A stretch of DNA of 64,000 nucleotides from Flavobacterium palustre (GTDB taxonomy: Bacteria; Bacteroidota; Bacteroidia; Flavobacteriales; Flavobacteriaceae). Positions 25,283 through 32,806 of this stretch are shown here, piece after piece. The stretch is taken from contig NZ_BMGA01000003.1 of the NCBI RefSeq assembly GCF_014639535.1, positions 248,001-312,000 of the forward strand, written 5' to 3'. Made by a program: the position numbers and the translations under genes. The notes under the pieces were generated by a model that saw nothing but the letters and a program-made list of their open reading frames with translations, searched no databases and was not told the origin of the DNA. Positions within the stretch are counted from its first letter, which is position 1. Each line of letters begins with the position of its first letter.

Positions 25283-25444
25283 TTATTTTTTGTGTCTAGG
25301 TTCGCTAGAAACAGTTAATTTATGTCTTCCTTTAGCTCTTCTACGCGCAAGAACTTTTCTTCCATTTGCAGAAGCCATTCTGTCCATAAATCCGTGTTTA
25401 TTTCTTCTTTTTCTTTTCGATGGTTGAAACGTTCTTTTGCTCAT
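25283..25444 (-). CDS. rpmH: 50S ribosomal protein L34
   Basis: 53 aa, read directly from the minus strand: it starts [19 protein letters not shown] and ends [30 protein letters not shown] is the typical L34 core. Highly basic, binds 23S rRNA in the large subunit. A consensus promoter (25517-25546) and a terminator flank it, so it is monocistronic here; rnpA and dnaA are not adjacent, unlike the classical origin arrangement. Confidence 0.96.
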
Positions 25445-25516
25445 TGCTTTGTATCTTTAAATCTTATTATTGGTATCTTTTATTTTTTGTTGTGGTGGCT
25501 ATTTCTAAACCGAGTG

Positions 25517-25546
25517 CAAATATACAAAGACTTTTTTTTCTGGCAA
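25517..25546 (-). promoter_or_regulatory. Promoter of rpmH
   Basis: On the minus strand TTG (25544-25546), 19 bp, TATATTTG (25517-25524): exact match to the flavobacterial consensus. Leader about 65 nt. Confidence 0.65.
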
Positions 25547-25580
25547 GAAGTTTTATAAAAATATTTTTAATTCCTTTTAC

Positions 25581-25588
25581 TATATTTG
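25581..25588 (+). promoter_or_regulatory. -7 element (TATATTTG)
   Basis: Exact match 23 bp before ATG 25612, divergent from the rpmH promoter. It supports the short start of the next gene. Confidence 0.5.
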
Positions 25589-25611
25589 CAAACACAAATT
25601 ATATACCCATC

Positions 25612-26127
25612 ATGTTAAACAAGAATATCAAACTTATTATTGCCGGACTTATCGTAATTACAAGCATTTGGCAATTCACAGAGAACAATATCGGAAACGG
25701 AATCTTCTTACTATTACTTACTGTAATCCCGGTTTTTCTTTATTATAGAAACGAATTCATCTTATTGGCTTTCTTAAAACTAAGAAAACAGGATTTTGAA
25801 GGTGCTCAAAAATGGCTTTCACATATTAAAAATCCTGAATCAGCATTAATCAGAAAGCAACAAGGATACTTTAATTACCTTCACGGAATTATGCTTTCGC
25901 AAACAAATATCAATCAGTCTGAGAAATATTTCAAAAAAGCAATCGAATTAGGTCTGTCTATGGATATGGATTTGGCTGTAGCCAAATTAAACCTAGCTGG
26001 AATTGCTTTGTCACGCAGAAGAAAATTAGAAGCTACTAATTTGATCAGCGAAGTAAAAAAACTGGACAAACAAGGAATGTTGAAAGAACAAATCGCAATG
26101 ATGAAAGAACAAATGAAGAAAATCTAA
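25612..26127 (+). CDS. Membrane-anchored TPR-like protein
   Basis: 171 aa from ATG 25612; the open frame extends 64 codons further upstream but that part covers the rpmH promoter region and is rejected. Two hydrophobic helices (about 7-22 and 27-45), then a soluble helical part with TPR-like pairs (about 55-150; EGAQKWLSHI, SEKYFKKAIELG, AVAKLNLAGIALSRRRKLEATNLI). It may serve as a scaffold at the inner membrane. Specific role unknown. Confidence 0.8.
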   Translation: MLNKNIKLIIAGLIVITSIWQFTENNIGNGIFLLLLTVIPVFLYYRNEFILLAFLKLRKQDFEGAQKWLSHIKNPESALIRKQQGYFNYLHGIMLSQTNINQSEKYFKKAIELGLSMDMDLAVAKLNLAGIALSRRRKLEATNLISEVKKLDKQGMLKEQIAMMKEQMKKI

Positions 26128-26149
26128 ATTTTTCTAAAATAACAATACT

Positions 26150-26182
26150 AAAAATCCAAATTCCAAAAGAGTTTGGATTTTT
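26150..26182 (+). terminator. Terminator of the TPR-like gene
   Basis: AAAAATCCAAA and TTTGGATTTTT form a perfect 11-bp stem. Confidence 0.8.
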
Positions 26183-26211
26183 TTATCAGTAAGAAAACCA
26201 CATAACCACAA

Positions 26212-26907
26212 TCAATAAAAATTGGAATTTGGAATTTCTCCATTGGAATTTTTTCCTAGAATAATATTAGCCAAATTAGCATTAAACCATCGGTACTTCG
26301 TATAAATCATCACATGCGTCCCGCCTGCTACAACAATACAGTTTTTTATATTTTTGACCGGAAACACCTCATCTCTGCTTCCATGAATATGAATCACTTT
26401 TTCATTAGCTACCGGGCAATTCCACAACAACACCTTTTCAAATGCCCATTTTAAATAACGCTCATCCCGCACCGAAAGAAATTTTTCATACAGCTGCATT
26501 TTGTGCTTCGTTTTCTCTCCTGAAATCAATTGCACTAACTTAACAAAACCCAACAGCAAACTAATTGGCACCAACTTATACAGTTTTGTTTTTTTGATAA
26601 ATTGCAATCTTTTTGGCAATTCTAAATTGGTTTTTATACTCGAAATAATAATCAACTTTCTAACTGAAATATGTTTTGCCATTTCCTGAACTAAAATCCC
26701 CCCAAAAGAAACCCCAATTAAAACCGGATTTTCTTCTTTTATTTTTAACACCAATCGCTTTGCATAATCCTCCAGCGATTCCTCTTTTTCCGGAATTTCC
26801 CATTCTAAATAATAAACATCAAAAAGAGTTTCATCCAGCTTAATCCTTTCAAAAATTAAAGGATTCGCTGCCAGTCCGGGCATAAAATACACAGGGATTT
26901 TACTCAT
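26212..26907 (-). CDS. Alpha/beta hydrolase
   Basis: 231 aa. Nucleophile elbow GVSFGG (Ser near residue 69) after ENPVLI, and a late IHGSRDEVFPV segment with the acid (Asp near 178) and a candidate His in GGTHVMIYTKY near 198. Short cytoplasmic hydrolase of unknown substrate. The last 10 codons (NSNGEIPNSNFY) are made of the AT-rich word ttggaattt repeated between genes elsewhere in the window, so the true C-terminus of the family may be shorter. Single gene. Confidence 0.82.
   Translation of the reverse strand: MSKIPVYFMPGLAANPLIFERIKLDETLFDVYYLEWEIPEKEESLEDYAKRLVLKIKEENPVLIGVSFGGILVQEMAKHISVRKLIIISSIKTNLELPKRLQFIKKTKLYKLVPISLLLGFVKLVQLISGEKTKHKMQLYEKFLSVRDERYLKWAFEKVLLWNCPVANEKVIHIHGSRDEVFPVKNIKNCIVVAGGTHVMIYTKYRWFNANLANIILGKNSNGEIPNSNFY
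26221..26250 (+). repeat. TTGGAATTT dispersed repeat inside the 3' end of the hydrolase gene
   Basis: attggaatttggaattt plus attggaatt; the same word occurs at 22224-22242 and 44766-44830, each near a gene 3' end. Confidence 0.5.
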
Positions 26908-27175
26908 AATTGGATTTCAAATTTCATTTTACTAAAAAAACTAATTTAAAGTTTTTTACAAAGCCCACCTAATAAGAAAATATTCTTTTATCACAATGAT
27001 ACAAAATGAGAACCCAAAAACATTTTATTTTGATTATCAAATACTTAACTTTGCATTTCCCAATTCCTTTATTAAATCCCCAATAAAAGACATTCGCTTT
27101 TACAAAATGAGTATTTCTCAAAAACACCGTTGCACACAATTCTTTTTAACCGGAATTAAAAACAAATAAAAAATT

Positions 27176-27478
27176 ATGGAAACAATTGCATCTCCCGAAA
27201 TCAAAGACAATACTTTTGCCAGACAATTTGAAACCACAACCCCGGAAGGAATAATCACTGTCGAATATTCTATACAGGAAAGAAAAATATTCCTCACCAA
27301 AATAAACACTCCTGAAACATTCAACAACGAAAAATTCATTGACAATCTAATCAAAACCATTTTAGAAAATGCCATTGAACAACGTTTAAAAGTGGTTCCT
27401 ACCTACCCCAGAATTGTGCAGTTTTTCAAAAAAAACATTTCCTACAAAGAATTACTTCCTCCCGGAATTAGAATTTAA
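27176..27478 (+). CDS. Small GNAT-like N-acetyltransferase
   Basis: 100 aa. Pattern of the short YjdJ-type acetyltransferases: a beta start (ARQFETTTPEGIITVEYSI), the central beta strand pair, and a closing motif LKVVPTYPRIVQFFKKN, where these proteins place the CoA-binding V-P-x-C/Y segment. Substrate unknown. ATG at 27176 follows an AT-rich leader; a TAACTTTG element lies at 27046-27053. Confidence 0.75.
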   Translation: METIASPEIKDNTFARQFETTTPEGIITVEYSIQERKIFLTKINTPETFNNEKFIDNLIKTILENAIEQRLKVVPTYPRIVQFFKKNISYKELLPPGIRI

Positions 27479-27497
27479 TCTGCATATAAAACCAATA

Positions 27498-27527
27498 AAA
27501 AAGGCATAAGAATCAACTTACACCTTT
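27498..27527. terminator. Weak terminator between GNAT and ABC-F genes
   Basis: AAAAGG-TAAG and CTTA-CCTTT arms with internal mismatches; the U run would serve the minus strand. Confidence 0.4.
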
Positions 27528-27548
27528 ATACAATTTATTTCAGAAAAA

Positions 27549-29183
27549 TTATTTTTCTATTTCTTTCATGCTATCCATTTTCTTGTGAGCTAAGAAACCG
27601 GTAATATCCTCAAAATGTTCCACTACTCTTTTGTTTCCAAATTCGAAAACTTTAGTCGCCAATCCATCAAGGAAATCACGGTCGTGAGAAACAAGGATTA
27701 AAGTTCCGTCAAAATCACGTAAGGCGTCTTTAATAATATCCTTAGTTTTCATATCCAGGTGATTTGAAGGCTCATCCAAAATCAATAAGTTTACCGGTTC
27801 CAACAATAATTTAATCATTGCCAATCGGGTTTTCTCACCTCCGGAAAGCACTTTTACCTTCTTAGTAATATCATCACCCTGAAACATAAAGGCTCCTAAA
27901 ATATTTTTGATTTGGGTTCTGATATCTCCCACCGCAATACTATCAATCGTTTCAAAAATAGTTGCATTTTCATCTAACAACGAAGCCTGATTTTGTGCAA
28001 AATACCCAATTTGCGCATTATGACCAATTTCTAAACTTCCACCATCAATCCCTATTTCTTTCATGATAGCCTTAATCATAGTCGATTTTCCTTCCCCATT
28101 TTTACCTACAAAGGCTACTTTTTGTCCTCTTTCGATAACAATATTAGCATCTTTAAACACTACATGATCTCCATAAGATTTAGCCAAATCTTTAACCACA
28201 ACAGGATACTGACCTGAACGGGCTGCAGGCGGAAATTTCAATCGCAAAGCCGAAGTATCTACTTCATCAACCTGAACAATTTCCAATTTCTCCAACATTC
28301 TGACACGCGACTGAACCGCATCAGTCTTAGAAAAAGTCCCTTTAAAACGCTCGATAAAAGCACGGTTGTCGGCAATCATTTTTTGTTGCTCATCATAAGC
28401 TTTTTGCTGATGAATTCTACGGTCTTTACGCAATTCTAAATAATGAGAATATTTCGCCTTATAATCATAAATTCTCCCCATCGTAACCTCAATAGTACGA
28501 TTGGTAATATTATCAACAAAAGCCCTGTCGTGAGAAATCACCACAACCGCCTTAGCAGAATTAATTAGAAAATCCTCTAACCATTGAATACTTTCAATAT
28601 CCATGTGGTTGGTAGGCTCATCCAGCAAAATCAAATCCGGTTTGCGTAATAAAATTTTAGCTAATTCTATTCGCATTCTCCATCCTCCTGAAAACTCCGA
28701 TGTTTGACGTATAAAATCTTCACTAACAAACCCCAATCCTTTCAAAACTTTTTCTACTTCCGCCTCATAATTCACCTCTTCGATAGCGTAGAATTTCTCA
28801 CTTAAATCCGAAACACGCTCGATTAATTTCATATAATCGTCGCTTTCATAATCCGTACGAATGGTCAATTGCTCATTGATTTCGTCAATTTCGGCCTTCA
28901 TTTTAAAAACTTCAGAGAAAGCTTTCGAAGCTTCTTCCATTACCGTAGCACCATCAACAGTCAATAAATGCTGTGGCAAATAAGCAATAACCGCATCTTT
29001 AGGAGCCGAAATACTTCCTGTTGAAGGCTTAGAATTTCCGGCTATAATTTTCAGTAAAGTTGATTTTCCCGCACCATTTTTACCCATTAGGGCTATTTTA
29101 TCATTCTCATTGATAGCAAAAGAAACATCGCTAAAAAGTGTTGTCCCACCAAATTGAACCGAAATATCATTAATTGTAATCAT
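27549..29183 (-). CDS. ABC-F family ATPase
   Basis: 544 aa with two ABC ATPase domains and no membrane segment, the ABC-F layout that works on ribosomes. Domain 1: Walker A GKNGAGKST (about 34-42), signature FSGGWRMR (about 164), Walker B LILLDEPTNHMD (about 183). The linker with paired basic helices (about 240-300) is the P-site interaction region of the family. Domain 2: GKNGEGKST, LSGGEKTRLA, LLILDEPSNHLD. Closest general type is YbiT/Ettan-like translation factor; antibiotic resistance is not implied. It has a consensus promoter. Confidence 0.92.
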   Translation of the reverse strand: MITINDISVQFGGTTLFSDVSFAINENDKIALMGKNGAGKSTLLKIIAGNSKPSTGSISAPKDAVIAYLPQHLLTVDGATVMEEASKAFSEVFKMKAEIDEINEQLTIRTDYESDDYMKLIERVSDLSEKFYAIEEVNYEAEVEKVLKGLGFVSEDFIRQTSEFSGGWRMRIELAKILLRKPDLILLDEPTNHMDIESIQWLEDFLINSAKAVVVISHDRAFVDNITNRTIEVTMGRIYDYKAKYSHYLELRKDRRIHQQKAYDEQQKMIADNRAFIERFKGTFSKTDAVQSRVRMLEKLEIVQVDEVDTSALRLKFPPAARSGQYPVVVKDLAKSYGDHVVFKDANIVIERGQKVAFVGKNGEGKSTMIKAIMKEIGIDGGSLEIGHNAQIGYFAQNQASLLDENATIFETIDSIAVGDIRTQIKNILGAFMFQGDDITKKVKVLSGGEKTRLAMIKLLLEPVNLLILDEPSNHLDMKTKDIIKDALRDFDGTLILVSHDRDFLDGLATKVFEFGNKRVVEHFEDITGFLAHKKMDSMKEIEK

Positions 29184-29190
29184 TATATAA

Positions 29191-29220
29191 AGTTAGAAGT
29201 TGGGAGTTTGAAGTTAGAAG
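29191..29220 (-). repeat. GAAGTTAGAAGTT-type repeat in the ABC-F leader
   Basis: agttagaagt-tgggagtttg-aagttagaag: two copies of agttagaag separated by 12 bp, inside the predicted 5' leader of the ABC-F gene. Confidence 0.45.
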
Positions 29221-29248
29221 ATTCAAAGTCCTAAAAATTTTAAAAGTG

Positions 29249-29278
29249 CAAAGATAAATTAATTAAAGAATTAGACAA
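29249..29278 (-). promoter_or_regulatory. Promoter of the ABC-F gene
   Basis: Minus strand TTG (29276-29278), 19 bp, TATCTTTG (29249-29256): consensus match. Leader about 60 nt. Confidence 0.65.
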
Positions 29279-29306
29279 TTGTAATTTAACTTTCTAAAAA
29301 ACTAAA

Positions 29307-29348
29307 AACCGCAAATTCACTAATTAAAAAATTTGCGAATTTGCGGTT
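29307..29348. terminator. Terminator downstream of the GlmU-family gene
   Basis: AACCGCAAATTC and GAATTTGCGGTT form a perfect 12-bp stem with an 18-base loop. It separates the GlmU-family gene from the ABC-F promoter. Confidence 0.65.
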
Positions 29349-29375
29349 AAATTATTTTCGAATTTCATTATTCAA

Positions 29376-30551
29376 TTATTCTTTTCTCCACTTTTTAGTT
29401 TCCTCAAAAACATGCTCTAAAATAGCAGCTTCTTTTTCATCAAATTCAATATTCCTTCTTCCCATGACCAATTTAGCCGTTTCAAAAGCTTTTTTAGTTA
29501 CATAAATTGTAAAACCTGCAGCTCCTCCCCAGGAAAAACTTGGAACAAAATTACGCGGAAAGCCACTTCCAAAGATATTCGAACTCACCCCAACAACTGT
29601 CCCGGTATTAAACATGGTATTGATCCCGCATTTACTGTGATCCCCCATCATTAACCCGCAAAACTGCAACCCCGTTTTAGCAAAACCTTCGGTTTCGTAA
29701 CTCCACAATCGCACTTCGTCATAGTTATTTTTCAAATTCGAATTATTACTATCAGCTCCTATATTACACCATTCTCCTAAAACCGAATTCCCTAAAAACC
29801 CTTCATGTCCTTTATTCGAATACCCAAATAAAACCGAATTATTGATTTCACCCCCAATTTTAGAATAAGTTCCAACTGTTGTAGCTCCATAAACTTTGGC
29901 TCCCATTTTAACAACAGCACCTTCACACAATGCAAAAGGTCCGCGAATTAAAGAACCTTCCATTATCAAAGTATCCTTTCCTATATATATGGGTCCGGTT
30001 GAAGCATTTAAAGTTACAAATTCCAATTGCGCTCCTTCTTCAATAAAAACATTCTCAGATGAAATAACATTGACACTTTGTGGAATTGGTTGCGATTTTC
30101 TGTCTTCGGTTAAAAACTCAAAATCTTCACGAATAGCAGCGTCATTTTTAGAAAAAATATCCCAGGTATTCATCACCGTCAAACAATCCTCGTTGTATTC
30201 GATAATTTCGTAATTGTCAAAATCAACCTCTTCCTGACTGTCATTTGTAAAAAAAGCAATTACTTCTTCTCCCTTAAAAATTGCCTGATTGGGTTCTAAA
30301 TTAGAAACCATTTCAGCCAAAACATCATTTGGCAAAAAAGAAGCATTAATCATTACATTTTCCTCTAATTCCACCATTGGATATTTAGCAGATAAATATT
30401 CTTCGGTTAAAGTAGTGATGGTAGAACCCAAATACCTTTCCCATTTTTGGCGAATAGTCATAATTCCAATCAAAATATCCGCTACGGGGCGTGTAAAAGT
30501 AAATGGCAACAAAGCGTTACGGGCCGGACCATCAAAAAGTATATAATTCAT
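29376..30551 (-). CDS. GlmU-family protein (putative sugar nucleotidyltransferase/acetyltransferase)
   Basis: 391 aa. The N-terminus (FDGPARNALLPFTFTRPVADILIG) is the signature of the Bacteroidota GlmU-family proteins. It is a reduced nucleotidyltransferase-like domain (about 1-160). The rest is a left-handed beta helix of hexapeptide repeats (about 175-350; IYIGKDTLIMEGSLIRGPF, GAVVKMGAKVYGATTVG), as in acyltransferases. The classical GlmU pyrophosphorylase loop LAAGxGTRM is absent, so it should not be called glmU without more evidence. Likely role in amino-sugar activation for the envelope. Confidence 0.82.
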   Translation of the reverse strand: MNYILFDGPARNALLPFTFTRPVADILIGIMTIRQKWERYLGSTITTLTEEYLSAKYPMVELEENVMINASFLPNDVLAEMVSNLEPNQAIFKGEEVIAFFTNDSQEEVDFDNYEIIEYNEDCLTVMNTWDIFSKNDAAIREDFEFLTEDRKSQPIPQSVNVISSENVFIEEGAQLEFVTLNASTGPIYIGKDTLIMEGSLIRGPFALCEGAVVKMGAKVYGATTVGTYSKIGGEINNSVLFGYSNKGHEGFLGNSVLGEWCNIGADSNNSNLKNNYDEVRLWSYETEGFAKTGLQFCGLMMGDHSKCGINTMFNTGTVVGVSSNIFGSGFPRNFVPSFSWGGAAGFTIYVTKKAFETAKLVMGRRNIEFDEKEAAILEHVFEETKKWRKE

Positions 30552-30596
30552 AGAGTTTTCTTTTTATTAATTGCGGTTTCTTACAAAAACCGATGC

Positions 30597-30604
30597 CAAA
30601 GTTA
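30597..30604 (-). promoter_or_regulatory. -7 element (TAACTTTG) of the GlmU-family gene
   Basis: Exact TAnnTTTG on the minus strand 45 bp before the ATG; no clear TTG at the right distance. Confidence 0.35.
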
Positions 30605-30625
30605 CAAAGTTTTCAAAGAGATAAA

Positions 30626-30654
30626 AATAAAAAAGCCTTCCAAATGGAAGGCTT
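30626..30654 (-). terminator. Terminator of rpmE2
   Basis: AAGCCTTCC and GGAAGGCTT form a perfect 9-bp stem around aaat; the left A run reads as a U run on the minus strand. Confidence 0.85.
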
Positions 30655-30681
30655 AATCTATTATTTAAAAACAAATTAAAA

Positions 30682-30933
30682 TTATTTAATGTGTTTAGCG
30701 TATTTAGTTTTGAATTTATCAATACGTCCTGCAGTATCGATAAGTTTAGATTTACCTGTGTAAAAAGGGTGAGAAGTTCTAGAGATCTCCATTTTTACAA
30801 CTGGATATTCTACACCTTCGTGTACAATTGTTTCTTTAGTTTCTGCTGTAGATTTAGTGATAAAAACGTCGTCATTAGACATGTCTTTAAAAGCAACTAA
30901 TCTGTAATTTTCTGGGTGTACACCTTTTTTCAT
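30682..30933 (-). CDS. rpmE2: 50S ribosomal protein L31, type B
   Basis: 83 aa. Begins [21 protein letters not shown] and contains [25 protein letters not shown], the type B signature. The zinc-binding Cys residues of type A L31 are absent (no Cys at all), so this is the zinc-independent form. It has a consensus promoter and terminator and is monocistronic. Confidence 0.96.
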   Translation of the reverse strand: MKKGVHPENYRLVAFKDMSNDDVFITKSTAETKETIVHEGVEYPVVKMEISRTSHPFYTGKSKLIDTAGRIDKFKTKYAKHIK

Positions 30934-31041
30934 CTTGAATCTTTTTTATTTGTTTGGTTATAACTCATTTTGAAGCTTTCCTTTTCAGAAAAGGTATAAA
31001 TTAATTATAACTTTTTATTTTTAACTATTATTTTGAGGATG

Positions 31042-31071
31042 CAAAAATACAATTATTTTTCAATAAACAAA
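31042..31071 (-). promoter_or_regulatory. Promoter of rpmE2
   Basis: Minus strand TTTG (31068-31071), 18 bp, TATTTTTG (31042-31049). The leader of about 100 nt holds a small hairpin CCTTTT-ctg-AAAAGG. Confidence 0.6.
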
Positions 31072-31139
31072 TGTTTATTTCTTTTTTTTATCCAAAGTGC
31101 TAAAAACAGTTTTTTACGCTCCAATATAGAGGGAATTAC

Positions 31140-31147
31140 TATATTTG
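31140..31147 (+). promoter_or_regulatory. -7 element (TATATTTG) of the DUF4199-GT2 operon
   Basis: Exact match 24 bp before ATG 31172; no clear TTG upstream. Confidence 0.45.
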
Positions 31148-31171
31148 TTGCTCAATTGAAAGCATCGAACA

Positions 31172-31705
31172 ATGATTCATGAAACTATCAAAAAAAACGG
31201 GATTACTTTTGGTATTATCACTGGTTTTACCTCTGTTTTAATTACCACTTTAATCTACACTATTGACTTAAATTTATTCACATCACCGTGGATTGGTTTT
31301 TTCAATTTAGCGCTGTATTTAATCATTGCCATTATATTATTGATAAAAACCAAAAAAGAACTTCAAGGTATTTTCAGCTTCAAAGACGCATTTACTACTT
31401 ATTTTATTTCTGCTTTAATAGGAATCGCGATTTCAGTAATATTCAATATTATATTATTTAATCTTATCGACCCAGCTGCTAAAGACACTGTTAAAGAACT
31501 AACTATTAAATACATGATTACTGCAATGGAGAAATTCAATGCTCCGGCAGAAGGAATCAACAAGGCAATTGCAGATTTAAAAGAAAACGACCAATTCTCA
31601 GTCGCAGGACTCTTAAAAGGTTCTTTATCTAATATTGTTTTCTGCACTATTTTCGGATTAATTTTAGCTGCTTTCTTTAAAAGCAAACCCACATCACAAG
31701 CATAA
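31172..31705 (+). CDS. DUF4199 domain-containing membrane protein
   Basis: 177 aa with four membrane helices (about 15-30, 35-57, 72-97 and 148-168). The loop before the last helix is rich in K and D (IKYMITAMEKFNAPAEGINKAIADL), typical of DUF4199 in Bacteroidota. Function unknown. It lies 5 bp upstream of a glycosyltransferase gene, and this DUF4199-GT2 pairing suggests the two work together in the inner membrane. Confidence 0.82.
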   Translation: MIHETIKKNGITFGIITGFTSVLITTLIYTIDLNLFTSPWIGFFNLALYLIIAIILLIKTKKELQGIFSFKDAFTTYFISALIGIAISVIFNIILFNLIDPAAKDTVKELTIKYMITAMEKFNAPAEGINKAIADLKENDQFSVAGLLKGSLSNIVFCTIFGLILAAFFKSKPTSQA

Positions 31706-31710
31706 AATCG

Positions 31711-32670
31711 ATGAATTTATCTATCCTAATACCTCTTCTTAACGAAGAAGAATCTCTAAAAGAACTTTACAGCTGGATTATTAAAGTAATGCAGGAAAAC
31801 CGTTATTCGTATGAAATTATTTTTCTGGATGACGGAAGTACAGATGATTCATGGTCTATCATTCAGGGCTTTGCTGCTGAAAACGCTCATGTAAAAGGAA
31901 TCCGATTTATGAAAAATTTCGGAAAATCTCAGGCTTTACATGCTGGTTTTGCAAAAGCACAAGGTGATGTTATCATTACTATGGATGCCGACTTACAGGA
32001 CAGTCCCGATGAAATTCCGGGATTATACGAAATGATTACCAAAGAAAAATTCGACTTGGTTTCCGGATGGAAAAAGAAACGTTATGACTCAGTTGTAGCT
32101 AAAAATCTTCCGTCAAAATTATTTAACTGGGCTGCCCGAAAAACTTCTGGTGTTGAATTGAATGATTTTAATTGCGGATTAAAAGCCTATAGAAATGTCG
32201 TTGTAAAAAACATTGAAGTTTCAGGTGAAATGCACCGATACATTCCGGTTTTAGCAAAAAATGCCGGATTTGGAAAAATTGGCGAAAAAGTAGTGCAACA
32301 TCAGGCCAGAAAATACGGGGAGACTAAATTTGGTATGGAACGTTTTATCAACGGTTTCCTTGATTTAATTACCATCTGGTTCCTGTCCCGATTTGGAAAA
32401 AGACCTATGCACTTATTTGGAGCCATTGGTTCTTTGATGTTTATTATCGGTTTTTTATTGGCAGGATACATTGGTTTTTCCAAATTATATCACATGTACA
32501 ACAACATGCGTTATAGCTTAGTAACTAACAATCCTTGGTTTTACATCGCATTAACAACAATGATATTAGGAACACAATTATTTTTAGCGGGGTTTTTAGG
32601 CGAAATTATTTTACGCACTAAAAACAACGAAGAGAGATATAAAATTTCTAATGAAATTAATTTCTTGTAA
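31711..32670 (+). CDS. Glycosyltransferase family 2, polyprenyl-phosphate sugar transferase type
   Basis: 319 aa. GT-A catalytic domain (about 1-225) with ILIPLLNEEESL at the start, the nucleotide-binding FLDDGSTDDSW, MDADLQDSPDEI and NCGLKAYR. Two membrane helices end the chain (about 232-257 and 278-300). This layout is that of the DPM1/GtrB class that moves a sugar from a nucleotide donor to undecaprenyl phosphate on the cytoplasmic face. The sugar is unknown. Forms an operon with the DUF4199 gene. Confidence 0.9.
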   Translation: MNLSILIPLLNEEESLKELYSWIIKVMQENRYSYEIIFLDDGSTDDSWSIIQGFAAENAHVKGIRFMKNFGKSQALHAGFAKAQGDVIITMDADLQDSPDEIPGLYEMITKEKFDLVSGWKKKRYDSVVAKNLPSKLFNWAARKTSGVELNDFNCGLKAYRNVVVKNIEVSGEMHRYIPVLAKNAGFGKIGEKVVQHQARKYGETKFGMERFINGFLDLITIWFLSRFGKRPMHLFGAIGSLMFIIGFLLAGYIGFSKLYHMYNNMRYSLVTNNPWFYIALTTMILGTQLFLAGFLGEIILRTKNNEERYKISNEINFL

Positions 32671-32806
32671 TTAAAACTCATTATCAACACAATACAAATC
32701 TATTTATTTCTTATATTTCGAATAAAATAGTCGTTTTAAAACAACGCATTATAAAAAACTAAAAACAACTGATTATAAAAACTAGAATCTAAAAACGCGA
32801 CAAAAA

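Noticed and set aside
25322..25558. Open frame antisense to rpmH
   Set aside because: Shadow of the L34 gene on the opposite strand, low complexity, no start context.
25420..25611. 64-codon N-terminal extension of the TPR-like protein
   Set aside because: It covers the rpmH promoter and the start of rpmH; a promoter element and ATG at 25612 give a better gene.
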